A stretch of 32,957 bases of DNA from a bacterium (GTDB lineage: Bacteria > Krumholzibacteriota > Krumholzibacteriia > LZORAL124-64-63): positions 1-32,957 of the forward strand of contig JAAESD010000325.1 in assembly GCA_024229695.1 (NCBI GenBank), in the 5' to 3' direction. A program made the position numbers and the translations under genes. This document shows positions 24,990 to 32,957 of this stretch, piece by piece (positions within the stretch are counted from its first letter, which is position 1; the number at the start of each line of letters is the position of its first letter). Under the pieces are notes generated by a model that did no database searches, was not told the DNA's origin, and saw only the letters and a program-made list of their open reading frames with translations.

Positions 24990-26015
24990 ATGTTCCAAAG
25001 GTCAATCGTTTTACTGCTCACAATTACAGTTGTGATGTTCACATTCGCCGGTACTGCACTTGCAGTTTCTGGTGCTGGGGCCATTGCCCTGGAGTTCCCA
25101 ATTGGCGCCCGTTATAACGGGTTAGGCGAAGCGGGAACGGCTCTCTCTCAAGATGCAACGAGCATCTGGTGGAACCCGGCTGGGCTTGCTTTTGCTGGCG
25201 ATAACTACAATGGCCAGGCTCATGCAATGCATTCAAAACTTGTTCCGGATCTTGCTGACGATATTACGCTTTCCTGGGTTGGTTATACCTCTCGCATGGG
25301 AACTGGTAATTTTGGCACAGGATTGACTTACTTGTCGATGGGTGATCAAGTGGCCACAAATGATGCAGGTGAAGTTATCGGTAATTTTACCTCATATATG
25401 TTTGCTTTGACCACTGCTTATGGCACCAGAGTCAGTGAAAATCTTGGTGTCGGTTTTGGGGTTAAATATTATCGCGATAAATTGGCTCCAGATGAAGTCC
25501 TTCAAGATGGTACCGGAGGTACAGGATCGACATATGCTTTTGATGCAGGACTATTGTGGAAAATCCCGGCAATGAAAATGAATGTTGCTGTGGCAGTTGC
25601 AAACCTTGGTAAGGCTATAAAGCACGTTGATGATGCTCAAAGTGATCCATTACCACGGAAAATAACATTTGGCGTTGCGCGGAGTTTGTTTTACACAGAC
25701 GCAACTTCATTACTCTTTGTAGCAGATTATCTGATCCCGCTGATGGACTGGAATGAAGATCAGGATGATTATGGATTCGCTCCTGACTTTGATGAATCAG
25801 AATGGGGAGCCGGATTTGAATGGGGCTATGATAAGTCACTATTCTTGCGCATCGGTTACAAAAAAGGTACTGGCCAAATTGAGGACATGACTTGGGGATT
25901 GGGACTTGATCTTGGCAAGTGGGTTGGACAGGATATTCTGTTTGGTTACGCAGCAATTCCTCAGGCCAAGGGTTTGGCTAAAGTAAATCGATTTTCAATT
26001 GGCTACAATTTTTAG
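24990..26015 (+). CDS. porV: PorV/PorQ-family outer-membrane barrel protein
   Basis: PorV is a FadL-like beta-barrel that carries cargo from the SprA translocon to PorU in T9SS. The 341-residue protein has a signal peptide (1-25, ending ALA) and the family opening EFPIGARYNGLGEAGTAL followed by DATSIWWNPAGLA (about 55-67), the strongest marker of the PorV/PorQ group. The rest alternates polar and aromatic residues as barrel strands do and ends RFSIGYNF, with the terminal Phe usual for outer-membrane proteins. ATG 24990 has a TGGAGG box six bases upstream, so I excluded seven upstream codons. It lies 46 bases after the porU-like gene. PorQ-type or other FadL-like barrels remain possible, but the neighbour supports PorV. 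Confidence 0.83.
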   Translation: MFQRSIVLLLTITVVMFTFAGTALAVSGAGAIALEFPIGARYNGLGEAGTALSQDATSIWWNPAGLAFAGDNYNGQAHAMHSKLVPDLADDITLSWVGYTSRMGTGNFGTGLTYLSMGDQVATNDAGEVIGNFTSYMFALTTAYGTRVSENLGVGFGVKYYRDKLAPDEVLQDGTGGTGSTYAFDAGLLWKIPAMKMNVAVAVANLGKAIKHVDDAQSDPLPRKITFGVARSLFYTDATSLLFVADYLIPLMDWNEDQDDYGFAPDFDESEWGAGFEWGYDKSLFLRIGYKKGTGQIEDMTWGLGLDLGKWVGQDILFGYAAIPQAKGLAKVNRFSIGYNF

Positions 26016-26041
26016 TCTGACGAGTGCAGGAGAGTTTAGTT

Positions 26042-29000
26042 TTGAAGAAAGTTATTTTGCAGATATTGATGTTATTTGTGGTAGCAGTTTTGATGACTGC
26101 TACTGCAGTTGCTAAACCTGTCCCTTCAGGTAAATACGAGAGAGTTCCGTTTCTCAAGATGTCAGAGCAGGAGATTTACGATTCTGAACGCTATGAAGGA
26201 ATGCAACGGAATAATAGAGATCTTCTTAATTCACTAGGGAAGCACCATGTCTCAAAGCGTGGTTTACGGGGAATGCAGACTGACTTGTCTAAATCTCGGC
26301 CAGATACATTAAATGTTTTGATTATCAGGATAGGGTTTGAAACAGATGTTAGTGGTGACTTAACCTCCGTCACAACTGATGGTGATTTTAGACTTGAGCC
26401 AGATGACGCCAGAATAGATCCGGCTCCTCATAATAAAGATTTTTATGAGTCTCATCTTTTTGGTTTGTCAGAATATTACCGGATTCAATCAGGCGGAAAA
26501 CTTGCAATAGCCGGGCAGGTTTTGCCTGTCGGGCAGAATGATTGCTACAAATTGTCTGATATTGCCGATTATGGTCCTGGAGAAGGTGCCAATTGGACAA
26601 TTGAACTGCTTGAAACCTTGGTAATCGACATGATTGAGAAAGCCGACCTGGAAATATTAAATGATGAACTTGGTTTTACTCTTGCTGATTACGATGATGA
26701 CAATGATAAAACTTATGTGATTTTTGTGCATGCAGGCAGCGATTGGCAAAGCGATATATTTCGTGACTCGCCCAATGACATCCCTACTTTTTTTGTAACT
26801 CTGGGTGATTCAGTTCAATTGCAATCTTTCGATTCGGAAACTGGCATGCAGGGAGCTTTGTCGGAGTGCTCTATCATTCCTGAAACAACAACTCAGGATG
26901 GGTATCTTGGTAGTATTGCAGGCGCTCTGTATCATGAATTTGGGCACTCATTGGGTTTGCCTGATGTTTATGACACATCTTCCGGGCTGCCAGCTGTTGG
27001 GGTCTGGGATCTTATGGATTCTGGTCCAAATCTGTTAGCCAACATAAATTTTGGAACAGAAGAAGAGCCTGATGCTGAGATAGTATCTGGCCTTCTTCCA
27101 CCGTCATTGAGTTCTTGGTGCAAATGGTATCTCGGTTGGGTTCGTACAGATAAAGCTTCTGATGGAACATCGTGGAATCTGCCAGCAGTTCAAATTCCAA
27201 GAACAGAGTATCTCTCACTTTATAGTGAACCACCTTATGAGTTCTCATTGACTTCCCCTCAAGTATTGATAGGTGGTGCTTCGTCTCGGGAATTCTTTTT
27301 GATTGAAAATCGATGGGTGCCTTTAAGCTCATCAGAATTTCCAGATGATTTTGGCGTTGGTTTCCTGCGTGACAGTGAAACAGGTGTTTTCCTCTTTCTT
27401 GCTGGTGATGATAATCGTAATACAGGGATGTATGATTACTTTTTACCACAAGGTGGATTGCTTGTCTGGCATGTTGACCAGGACTTGATCGAAGAAAATC
27501 TTGAGTTCAACTCAATCAACGCTGGTCGCCAGGGATTGCGTTTGATTGAAGCTGATGGTATCCGTGATATTGGTGTTTACGAGCCGTACGTTATCGGTTT
27601 CTTTGGTTCTGAGACGGATGCATTCCATTCTGGAATCGCCACTTCTTTACATGCCGATGGTACATGCTCTACTCGTGCCAATGACCGCTCATGGACCGGT
27701 TTTGAAATGTCAGATATAAGTGCAGCTCTACCTTCGATGAGCTTTGACGCGTCCTGTGAACCGGTTTTACCAAACTCGCCAATAGCCCTTGAGCCAACTG
27801 ACATCGGCGAAAGATACATTGAGCAATCCTCTGTTACTGCTTTTAATATTGGCCCTGGCAGAACTTTATCCAGTACTGCTTTGATTTTTGCAGACAAGTC
27901 TGTAGATGGTTGCAGACTGTTTGCTCTGGATCAGGATGGTGCTCCAGCTGTGCAGCCGCTTGATGACACACTACCTGAAGGTGCATTCTGGGAGTTGGAC
28001 ACTGAACTTGCCGGCCCGCCAGTTGTGATGGACACAGGTTTGGAAAAACGCCTGGTTGCAGCAGGAACTGACGGATATACAGTCTGTTTCGGTCAGGAAG
28101 TATCAGAAGATGGCTGGGCCCCAGTTTGGGAATTCCCCGCTTTGGTCGATACTATTGCCGTTATGCCGGTTGTTGGTTATGACTCCGATGATTCACCCCA
28201 TATTCTGATCTGTGGCGAGTCTGGAATGCTCTATCTTGCCGACGAACACGGTGAACTTGTAGCTGAATCCCTGGACCTTTATGGAGTTCTGGATGTAGAA
28301 AATCTTGATTGGATTTCAGCGCCACTAATAGTTCAAATGCTACCGGACGGCTCTGACAGTTTTGTGGTATTTACATCAAGTTGCTGGTTCCTGATCAGTT
28401 ATTCTGATGGTGCTCTGTCTGCCGATCAATTTGGCGATTATGGTGGCTACGGTTTTGGAGAAGTATTCCCGGCAGTTATTGAAAATGACGACTATCAACT
28501 TCTTGTTGTATATTCTGAAACAGGATTTTCTACAGCAAACTATTTGTCAATGGAAAGAAATGCGCCTGCTCCAACTCCATCGTGGTCTGGGAATGTCGAT
28601 GGTCTGGTTTCAGCTGAGCCAGCTGTTGTAGATCTTGATGGTGATGGCAGAAATGACATCGTTTTAATCAGCGGCAATTCCGTGAACGCTTTTAGTAGCA
28701 CTGGAATTTCTTTAACTGGTTTTCCAGTATCGATTCCCCAATTATTTCCACTGTCAATGGATCTTCAATTATCTGGGTCAGTAGTTGTTTTTGATTCCAC
28801 TGGAGATGGTGTAAACGAAATATATGTGACCAGTACTGAAGGTCATTTGATAGGTCTGGATTGTTTTGGCAATTTGATGGATTTCACTCCGTTACTTTGT
28901 GCAGACAGCGGTCAGGCAACTCTTACGGTAACAAGTAGCAATGATTTTGACTTTGGATATACAGTTTGGATTACTACTGAAGGCAGCGGGGTAGTCCCCG

Positions 29001-29446
29001 GGCTAAGTACAGTTGAAGTAGGAGGTCGCATAACAGGTATTTCAACTCCTGCAGACCAGACTGCTCTTGTGGAAACTTCAAAATGGCTAGGCTATAGAGG
29101 TGGATCATCCAGAAGTGGACCAGTAGGTGAGGCTATTGACCTCGCTATTACTGCTCCTGAAACGGTTAATGCCAATCTGTTTATTTGCTATCCAAATCCA
29201 GTTGGCGCTGAAGCTATGGCTAATTTCCGATTCTTCGTCACAGCAGCAACTTCTGCAGCAGTTTCTGTATACAATCTTGAAGGTGAACTTGTTACCAGTA
29301 TTACCAGATCGGTTGACAATGGAATGATAAATGAAATTCAGTGGTTTTGTGGAGGCATTTCTTCCGGAGTTTACATTTGCAGGTTGTCGTTACAAACAGA
29401 CGAAGGTGTTGAAGTCAGGCAAACTGTTCTCGCAATTGAACGCTAA
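26042..29446 (+). CDS. Exported M6-family metalloprotease with C-terminal sorting domain
   Basis: The 1134-residue protein starts at TTG 26042, with an AGGAG box nine bases upstream and a signal peptide (1-24, MKKVILQ to TAVA). The M6 (immune inhibitor A-like) domain has zinc ligands H298 and H302 and base E299 in HEFGHSLGLPDVYD, with a Met-turn in WDLMDSG, so it should be active. Later parts look like a beta-propeller; VDLDGDGRNDIV near 863 is an FG-GAP-type calcium loop. The last 90 residues (CYPNPVG at about 1049, then SSGVYICRL) match a type A T9SS sorting domain. It is a likely cargo of the PorU/PorV system encoded just upstream, released or anchored at the surface. Confidence 0.85.
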   Translation: MKKVILQILMLFVVAVLMTATAVAKPVPSGKYERVPFLKMSEQEIYDSERYEGMQRNNRDLLNSLGKHHVSKRGLRGMQTDLSKSRPDTLNVLIIRIGFETDVSGDLTSVTTDGDFRLEPDDARIDPAPHNKDFYESHLFGLSEYYRIQSGGKLAIAGQVLPVGQNDCYKLSDIADYGPGEGANWTIELLETLVIDMIEKADLEILNDELGFTLADYDDDNDKTYVIFVHAGSDWQSDIFRDSPNDIPTFFVTLGDSVQLQSFDSETGMQGALSECSIIPETTTQDGYLGSIAGALYHEFGHSLGLPDVYDTSSGLPAVGVWDLMDSGPNLLANINFGTEEEPDAEIVSGLLPPSLSSWCKWYLGWVRTDKASDGTSWNLPAVQIPRTEYLSLYSEPPYEFSLTSPQVLIGGASSREFFLIENRWVPLSSSEFPDDFGVGFLRDSETGVFLFLAGDDNRNTGMYDYFLPQGGLLVWHVDQDLIEENLEFNSINAGRQGLRLIEADGIRDIGVYEPYVIGFFGSETDAFHSGIATSLHADGTCSTRANDRSWTGFEMSDISAALPSMSFDASCEPVLPNSPIALEPTDIGERYIEQSSVTAFNIGPGRTLSSTALIFADKSVDGCRLFALDQDGAPAVQPLDDTLPEGAFWELDTELAGPPVVMDTGLEKRLVAAGTDGYTVCFGQEVSEDGWAPVWEFPALVDTIAVMPVVGYDSDDSPHILICGESGMLYLADEHGELVAESLDLYGVLDVENLDWISAPLIVQMLPDGSDSFVVFTSSCWFLISYSDGALSADQFGDYGGYGFGEVFPAVIENDDYQLLVVYSETGFSTANYLSMERNAPAPTPSWSGNVDGLVSAEPAVVDLDGDGRNDIVLISGNSVNAFSSTGISLTGFPVSIPQLFPLSMDLQLSGSVVVFDSTGDGVNEIYVTSTEGHLIGLDCFGNLMDFTPLLCADSGQATLTVTSSNDFDFGYTVWITTEGSGVVPGLSTVEVGGRITGISTPADQTALVETSKWLGYRGGSSRSGPVGEAIDLAITAPETVNANLFICYPNPVGAEAMANFRFFVTAATSAAVSVYNLEGELVTSITRSVDNGMINEIQWFCGGISSGVYICRLSLQTDEGVEVRQTVLAIER

Positions 29447-29477
29447 CTTCTGACAATTGTCAGAGAGGATGATAAGT

Positions 29478-30356
29478 ATGTTTTTTAGAATTTTGTTGAT
29501 AATGGTTTGTGCAGTACCACTTTTTGCAGGTGGCAGTGCAGAATGGATTCTGGCAAATTCAATTGGTACTGATATCTCTGAAGATGATAATACTTTCTAT
29601 CAGTCTAATCTTGGGTCTTCTTATAGTGGTAGTGGATATGCAGATTCAGGCAAGGCATTACCGCTTCTTATGTCTGCAATACTCCCTGGTGCTGGAGAGG
29701 TATATACTGGCCATCGTCGCGGTTGGGCTATGATTGTGCTCGATGCCGTATCGTGGATGAAAATGAGCAGTTACAACAGCGATGGTGATAAGTTCGAGGA
29801 AGACTATATTGCCTATGCAGATGAGCATTGGGATGAGAACAGGCTACAGGCCAGTTGCAATACTAATGATGTGTCAGATCCAGCCGGCTTTTATGATGAA
29901 GATAATCTGGGAAATGCTTTTTACGATGTAACTGATATGACTGATCTTTCGCTGTGGGTCTCTCGTGAAGATGATGAACGAGAATATTATGAAAACCTTG
30001 GGAAATGGGATCAGTTCGTATTCGGGTGGGATGACTTTTCAGAAAACTACTTCCTGTATTATGGACTTGAAGATACGGATAATACTTCAGTTCTGCGTGA
30101 CGGCAGAGTTAGTCCCCATCGTGAATTTTATCGCTCACTACGTAAGCAATCCAATGATGCCTATGCCAATGCCGACAAGCTTTTCACGATGAATATGTTG
30201 GTCAGAGTTTTCAGTGTCATTCAAACCGCGTATCTGAATGGAATGATTTTTAATGGCGACAGCGATGGCTTTGCAGTTGCTGGACATAATGTAAATCTTG
30301 TTGCTCAACCTCAAGGGGTTTATGGCAGCAAATTAGGAGTTTCTCTTTCTTACTAA
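29478..30356 (+). CDS. Exported 'LPGAG' protein, copy 1 (unknown function)
   Basis: The 292-residue product has a signal peptide (about 1-18) and an acidic, aromatic-rich mature region. Residues 62-90 form a hydrophobic hairpin with the motif ILPGAGEVYTGHRRGWAMI. This resembles the 'LPGxGQxYxG' hairpin of DUF5683-like proteins in Bacteroidetes-type genomes. A second hydrophobic stretch lies near 225-250 (MNMLVRVFSVIQTAYL). The middle part is rich in Asp, Glu and Tyr. The next gene encodes a protein with the same layout, so the pair probably arose by duplication. ATG 29478 has an AGAGG box nine bases before; ATG 29469 is an alternative. No function can be assigned; an envelope role is inferred from context. 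Confidence 0.7.
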   Translation: MFFRILLIMVCAVPLFAGGSAEWILANSIGTDISEDDNTFYQSNLGSSYSGSGYADSGKALPLLMSAILPGAGEVYTGHRRGWAMIVLDAVSWMKMSSYNSDGDKFEEDYIAYADEHWDENRLQASCNTNDVSDPAGFYDEDNLGNAFYDVTDMTDLSLWVSREDDEREYYENLGKWDQFVFGWDDFSENYFLYYGLEDTDNTSVLRDGRVSPHREFYRSLRKQSNDAYANADKLFTMNMLVRVFSVIQTAYLNGMIFNGDSDGFAVAGHNVNLVAQPQGVYGSKLGVSLSY

Positions 30357-30377
30357 TCAGAATTCAAGGAGTTTGGT

Positions 30378-31139
30378 TTGAAGAAGTTAATTACAGTAGC
30401 AATTGTTTTGATGCTTGCATCATGCACATCTGCCGGGATATTGGATGCGGAGAATAGCCTGTTTGGTTCTTCAACAGAACGAATCATGCAGGGTAGTCCT
30501 GAGGGTGGAGGTATCGGTGGTAGCAGAGTAGAGCAAGACTCTCCTCAGTTTGACAACATGGGCAACAAACTGACCGCTGGAGCTTTGTCTTTATTACTTC
30601 CAGGGGCTGGCCAATTTTACAATGGCGATCGCAATAAAGCATATATGTTTGCCGGTGTTGAGGTCGGAATTTGGACTGCATACGGAATATTCGATTCACA
30701 GGCTTCTGGACGTGAGGAAGATGCACAGGAATATGCATATCTTTTTGCTGATGTCTCAGGTGTACATGCAGAAGATTATTGGCGCATTATTGGTCGTTAT
30801 GACTACAGTGATCAGTATAATGAAGTTTTGTTACGCGAAGCTCGCGCTACTGGAGAAGAAGCAGAGCTTATTGCAGGAGCAGATCAGTGGCAGTGGAGAA
30901 ATGGGGAGTATCGCAGAGGATACCAACTACTGCGTGCAGATACCAATCGAGCTACTGAGCGCAGAGATGCTATGACCGTTTTTGCAATTCTTAATCGTGT
31001 TGTTTCTATATGGGATGCAGTCCGGTCATCAGGAGAAGACAAGCCTCTGGCTACTATTGGTGGATATGATCTTGAGCTGACTTATTCTGACAGTATACAT
31101 AACCCGGAGGCGGGATGGTTACTGACACGCAATTTCTGA
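30378..31139 (+). CDS. 'LPGAG' lipoprotein, copy 2 (unknown function)
   Basis: The 253-residue protein begins at TTG 30378 behind an AAGGAG box six bases away. Its signal ends in the lipobox LASC, so C16 would be lipidated. After a Gly/Ser-rich spacer, residues 66-98 hold a hydrophobic hairpin with LLLPGAGQFYNGDRNKAYM, nearly the same motif as the preceding gene. The late segment AILNRVVSIWDAVRSS parallels that protein's MLVRVFSVIQTAYLNG. The order signal, hairpin, acidic middle, second helix is shared, while most other residues differ, pointing to an old duplication. The 3' end overlaps the next gene by 25 bases. Function unknown. Confidence 0.72.
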   Translation: MKKLITVAIVLMLASCTSAGILDAENSLFGSSTERIMQGSPEGGGIGGSRVEQDSPQFDNMGNKLTAGALSLLLPGAGQFYNGDRNKAYMFAGVEVGIWTAYGIFDSQASGREEDAQEYAYLFADVSGVHAEDYWRIIGRYDYSDQYNEVLLREARATGEEAELIAGADQWQWRNGEYRRGYQLLRADTNRATERRDAMTVFAILNRVVSIWDAVRSSGEDKPLATIGGYDLELTYSDSIHNPEAGWLLTRNF

Positions 31140-32089
31140 TCCGCAGTCTACTTGTTGTTGCAGTAATTGCTACATTTGGTTGCGCTCCATCACCGCGAAG
31201 TGTAACTCCTCAATCTCAAGTTGATGTGGTTTTGCCTGTTGACCTTGAGTTTGTTGGTGTCTATGAGAATGAAAAAGGCGCTCCCTATTTTCCAATCGAT
31301 TCAATTTCAGCTGTAAAGTATGCCAATGATGGGACTCTGTATTTCAGTGATGAAGTAAGAGGGCTTGTCCATGGACTGGATCCACGAAAGGGCGATTGGT
31401 TTACTTTCGATACTCCTGGTGCATTTTTCAGACCTGTCGATATTCAGGTGGATGGACTGTGGGTTTTAGTTCTGGATTTTGAAAATCGGATGTTGTTTCG
31501 CTTCAATAAAGCTGGAGTTTACCATAACCGACTAATTAATTTCCCTTATCTTGACCCTGGTTACAACAGGGAACCATTTGCATTTGATATGGACGTCGAT
31601 GGTCGGGTTGTTGTCTGCGATCACTCTGAACAACAAGTGCTGATGCTGGATTCATACCTGGAGTTACAGCAATATCTTGGCAGCAGTGGAACTAATCGTG
31701 AGCAATTCATGCAACCGTCCGGAATTGCTTATCAACCTGATGGTGGGTTTGTAGTCAGCGATCAGGGTAATAGCAGAGTACATCTATATAATCGAATGGG
31801 ATATTTTGAAGCTGACACAGGTGGATGGTATGACCCGAAAAACCCAATGCGAACACCCCAGGGAATTGACTCTGATTCTGCCGGTAATATTTTCATAGCA
31901 GACCCTGCGGCCTCCGCAGTTCATGTTTATTCTCGTGGTCTTGAATTTCTTTTCTCTGCCGGGCCAGAAATGGGTGTTCTTGCTGCCCCGATGGAGCCGG
32001 TAGATGTTGCAGTTGGTCCGGATGATCTTATTGCTGTAGCTGACAAAGGTCGGCGTGCTGTGATTATCTTTCGGATCATATATCGATAG
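31115..32089 (+). CDS. NHL-repeat beta-propeller lipoprotein
   Basis: The 324-residue protein has a hydrophobic signal and a probable lipobox ending at C23 (ATFGC followed by APSPRS). The mature part is built of NHL-type blades. Clear ones include MQPSGIAYQPDGGFVVSDQG with NSRVHLYNRMG, RTPQGIDSDSAGNIFIADPA with SAVHVY, and PVDVAVGPDDLIAVADKG with RRAVIIF. This gives a six-bladed-like propeller used for binding partners or sugars; no active site is visible. ATG 31115 has a GGAGG box four bases upstream and lies inside the end of the previous gene, so translation is probably coupled. It likely sits in the outer or inner membrane facing the periplasm. Confidence 0.82.
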   Translation: MVTDTQFLIRSLLVVAVIATFGCAPSPRSVTPQSQVDVVLPVDLEFVGVYENEKGAPYFPIDSISAVKYANDGTLYFSDEVRGLVHGLDPRKGDWFTFDTPGAFFRPVDIQVDGLWVLVLDFENRMLFRFNKAGVYHNRLINFPYLDPGYNREPFAFDMDVDGRVVVCDHSEQQVLMLDSYLELQQYLGSSGTNREQFMQPSGIAYQPDGGFVVSDQGNSRVHLYNRMGYFEADTGGWYDPKNPMRTPQGIDSDSAGNIFIADPAASAVHVYSRGLEFLFSAGPEMGVLAAPMEPVDVAVGPDDLIAVADKGRRAVIIFRIIYR

Positions 32090-32098
32090 GGCACTGTC

Positions 32099-32957
32099 GT
32101 GCTCAAATTATCATTTCTTCTCATTCTGATCTTCTTGCCGATTTTTTCATTTGGCCAATCAATTGTTGTACAGGAAACAGAGATCCATGAAATAGACAGT
32201 TCAACTACTGTGATTACTTTGGCTCATCAATTTGTTACACAAGGTTCATTGGTTATCAGGAACAATGGTGTACAGCTTGAGCGTGGAGTAGATTTCAGGT
32301 TGTCGTCTCGTGAGGGGGTTGTGCGTATTCTCCAAAAATTGGTTTCTGGGGATTCCAAATCAACATTGGAGATAACCTATAGTTTTATTCCTGTACTTCT
32401 GCCGCAAAACTTGGAACTGCATCCAATAGTTTCTCGCCCTGCAAGTCAAATTTATAAAGAAGAAACCTTGTCGACTGTGGCGGTAATTGAGGACGATTTC
32501 AACGATTCAAATCTTGACGTAACTGGTAGTAAAAGTGTGAGAGTCTCTTCTGGCAACAGGCGCGAGATGACTGTCGACCAAACTTTGCGGCTCGCAATTT
32601 CCGGAAATCTGACTGAAGATATTCAGGTCAGAGCAGCACTGTCGGATAATAATCTGCCTGTTATTCCTGAGGGTAATACAGAAGAGCTCCGTGAAATTGA
32701 CAAGGTTCTTGTTGAAGTCGATGCCCCAGGATGGAGTGCTGTGCTAGGTGACTTTGTGGCTGAGCAAAGTGGAAGTTGGTATGGTGGATATCGACGTAAA
32801 CTTCAAGGCGCACAAGTAACTGTAGGCGACAGTTCATCTGTCACATTAACTGGTGGTTCACCTCGTGGCAGGTACAAAACACTGCAAATCAGAGGTCAGG
32901 AATCCAATCAGGGACCATATTATTTGAGTAGTGGTGAAACAGGGCAAGATCTGTTTA
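32099..32957 (+). CDS. Large exported protein, N-terminal part (3' end cut by window)
   Basis: A frame opens at GTG 32099, nine bases after the NHL gene and behind an AGGG box, and runs to the window end without a stop (286 codons). It starts with a signal peptide (MLKLSFLLILIFLPIFSFG). It then has beta-rich segments and a repeat-like block: RLAISGNLTEDIQVRAALSD, PEGNTEELREIDKVLVEV, APGWSAVLGDF, YRRKLQGAQV, SPRGRYKTLQIRGQES. Similar blocks occur in large unnamed exported proteins of FCB-type genomes, and the layout recalls the N-terminal repeats of SprA/Sov, the T9SS translocon, but the similarity is loose. Position after porU-porV makes an outer-membrane secretion role attractive. Identity not established. 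Confidence 0.7.
   Translation, partial: MLKLSFLLILIFLPIFSFGQSIVVQETEIHEIDSSTTVITLAHQFVTQGSLVIRNNGVQLERGVDFRLSSREGVVRILQKLVSGDSKSTLEITYSFIPVLLPQNLELHPIVSRPASQIYKEETLSTVAVIEDDFNDSNLDVTGSKSVRVSSGNRREMTVDQTLRLAISGNLTEDIQVRAALSDNNLPVIPEGNTEELREIDKVLVEVDAPGWSAVLGDFVAEQSGSWYGGYRRKLQGAQVTVGDSSSVTLTGGSPRGRYKTLQIRGQESNQGPYYLSSGETGQDLF

Noticed and set aside
1..32957. In-frame TGA codons as selenocysteine, given the SDMH genes
   Set aside because: All recognised genes read at family-typical length to their stops, and no SECIS-like element or TGA-interrupted domain was seen; SDMH uses selenium outside the protein chain.

Overview
The window is almost fully coding, moderately AT-rich by eye, and reads as chromosome of a Gram-negative bacterium from the broad FCB (Fibrobacteres-Chlorobi-Bacteroidetes) neighbourhood or an allied candidate phylum. 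The clues are a gingipain-type (C25) protease next to a PorV-type outer-membrane barrel, exported proteins with C-terminal 'PNP' sorting domains typical of type IX secretion (T9SS), and an LL-diaminopimelate aminotransferase. I cannot assign a species. I saw no tRNA, rRNA, CRISPR array, insertion sequence or phage gene. No gene-free stretch exceeds 300 bases; the longest are 20553-20783 and 13972-14193.

Layout. (1) 1-3631: the 3' part of a GT4 glycosyltransferase, then yqeC, mocA, an xdhC-family gene and yqeB, all overlapping. The last four are the accessory set of the selenium-dependent molybdenum hydroxylase (SDMH) system; the hydroxylase itself is not in the window. (2) 3628-4937: a single exported TPR protein with its own predicted promoter and a strong intrinsic terminator. 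(3) 4962-12104: a 12-gene run of lysine (dapL), folate (folB, folK), nucleotide (deoxynucleoside kinase) and pantothenate (panB, panC) genes, a stand-alone GlmU-type uridylyltransferase, a HIT protein, a LytR_C-domain protein, a DUF4321-like protein, tatA and an unknown gene. It ends in a bidirectional terminator. (4) 12151-13971, minus strand: a PpiD/SurA-like membrane-anchored prolyl isomerase. (5) 14194-20549, plus strand: an M23 peptidase, dnaE and accA. (6) 20577 to the window end: a near-consensus promoter and a hairpin-rich leader, then a Trm112-like gene, porU-like, porV-like, an M6 metalloprotease with a sorting domain, two related 'LPGAG' envelope proteins, an NHL beta-propeller lipoprotein, and the start of a large exported protein cut by the window edge.

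How the genes work together. The most interesting part is the last operon. It joins a probable T9SS sortase (PorU) and its shuttle barrel (PorV) to a probable cargo protease and four poorly described envelope proteins. The truncated last gene vaguely resembles SprA/Sov-type translocon N-terminal repeats. The first cluster suggests the cell matures a selenium-labile molybdenum hydroxylase, for purine, nicotinate or similar substrates. Start codons were moved from the longest ORF to the best ribosome-binding site wherever the sequence allowed.
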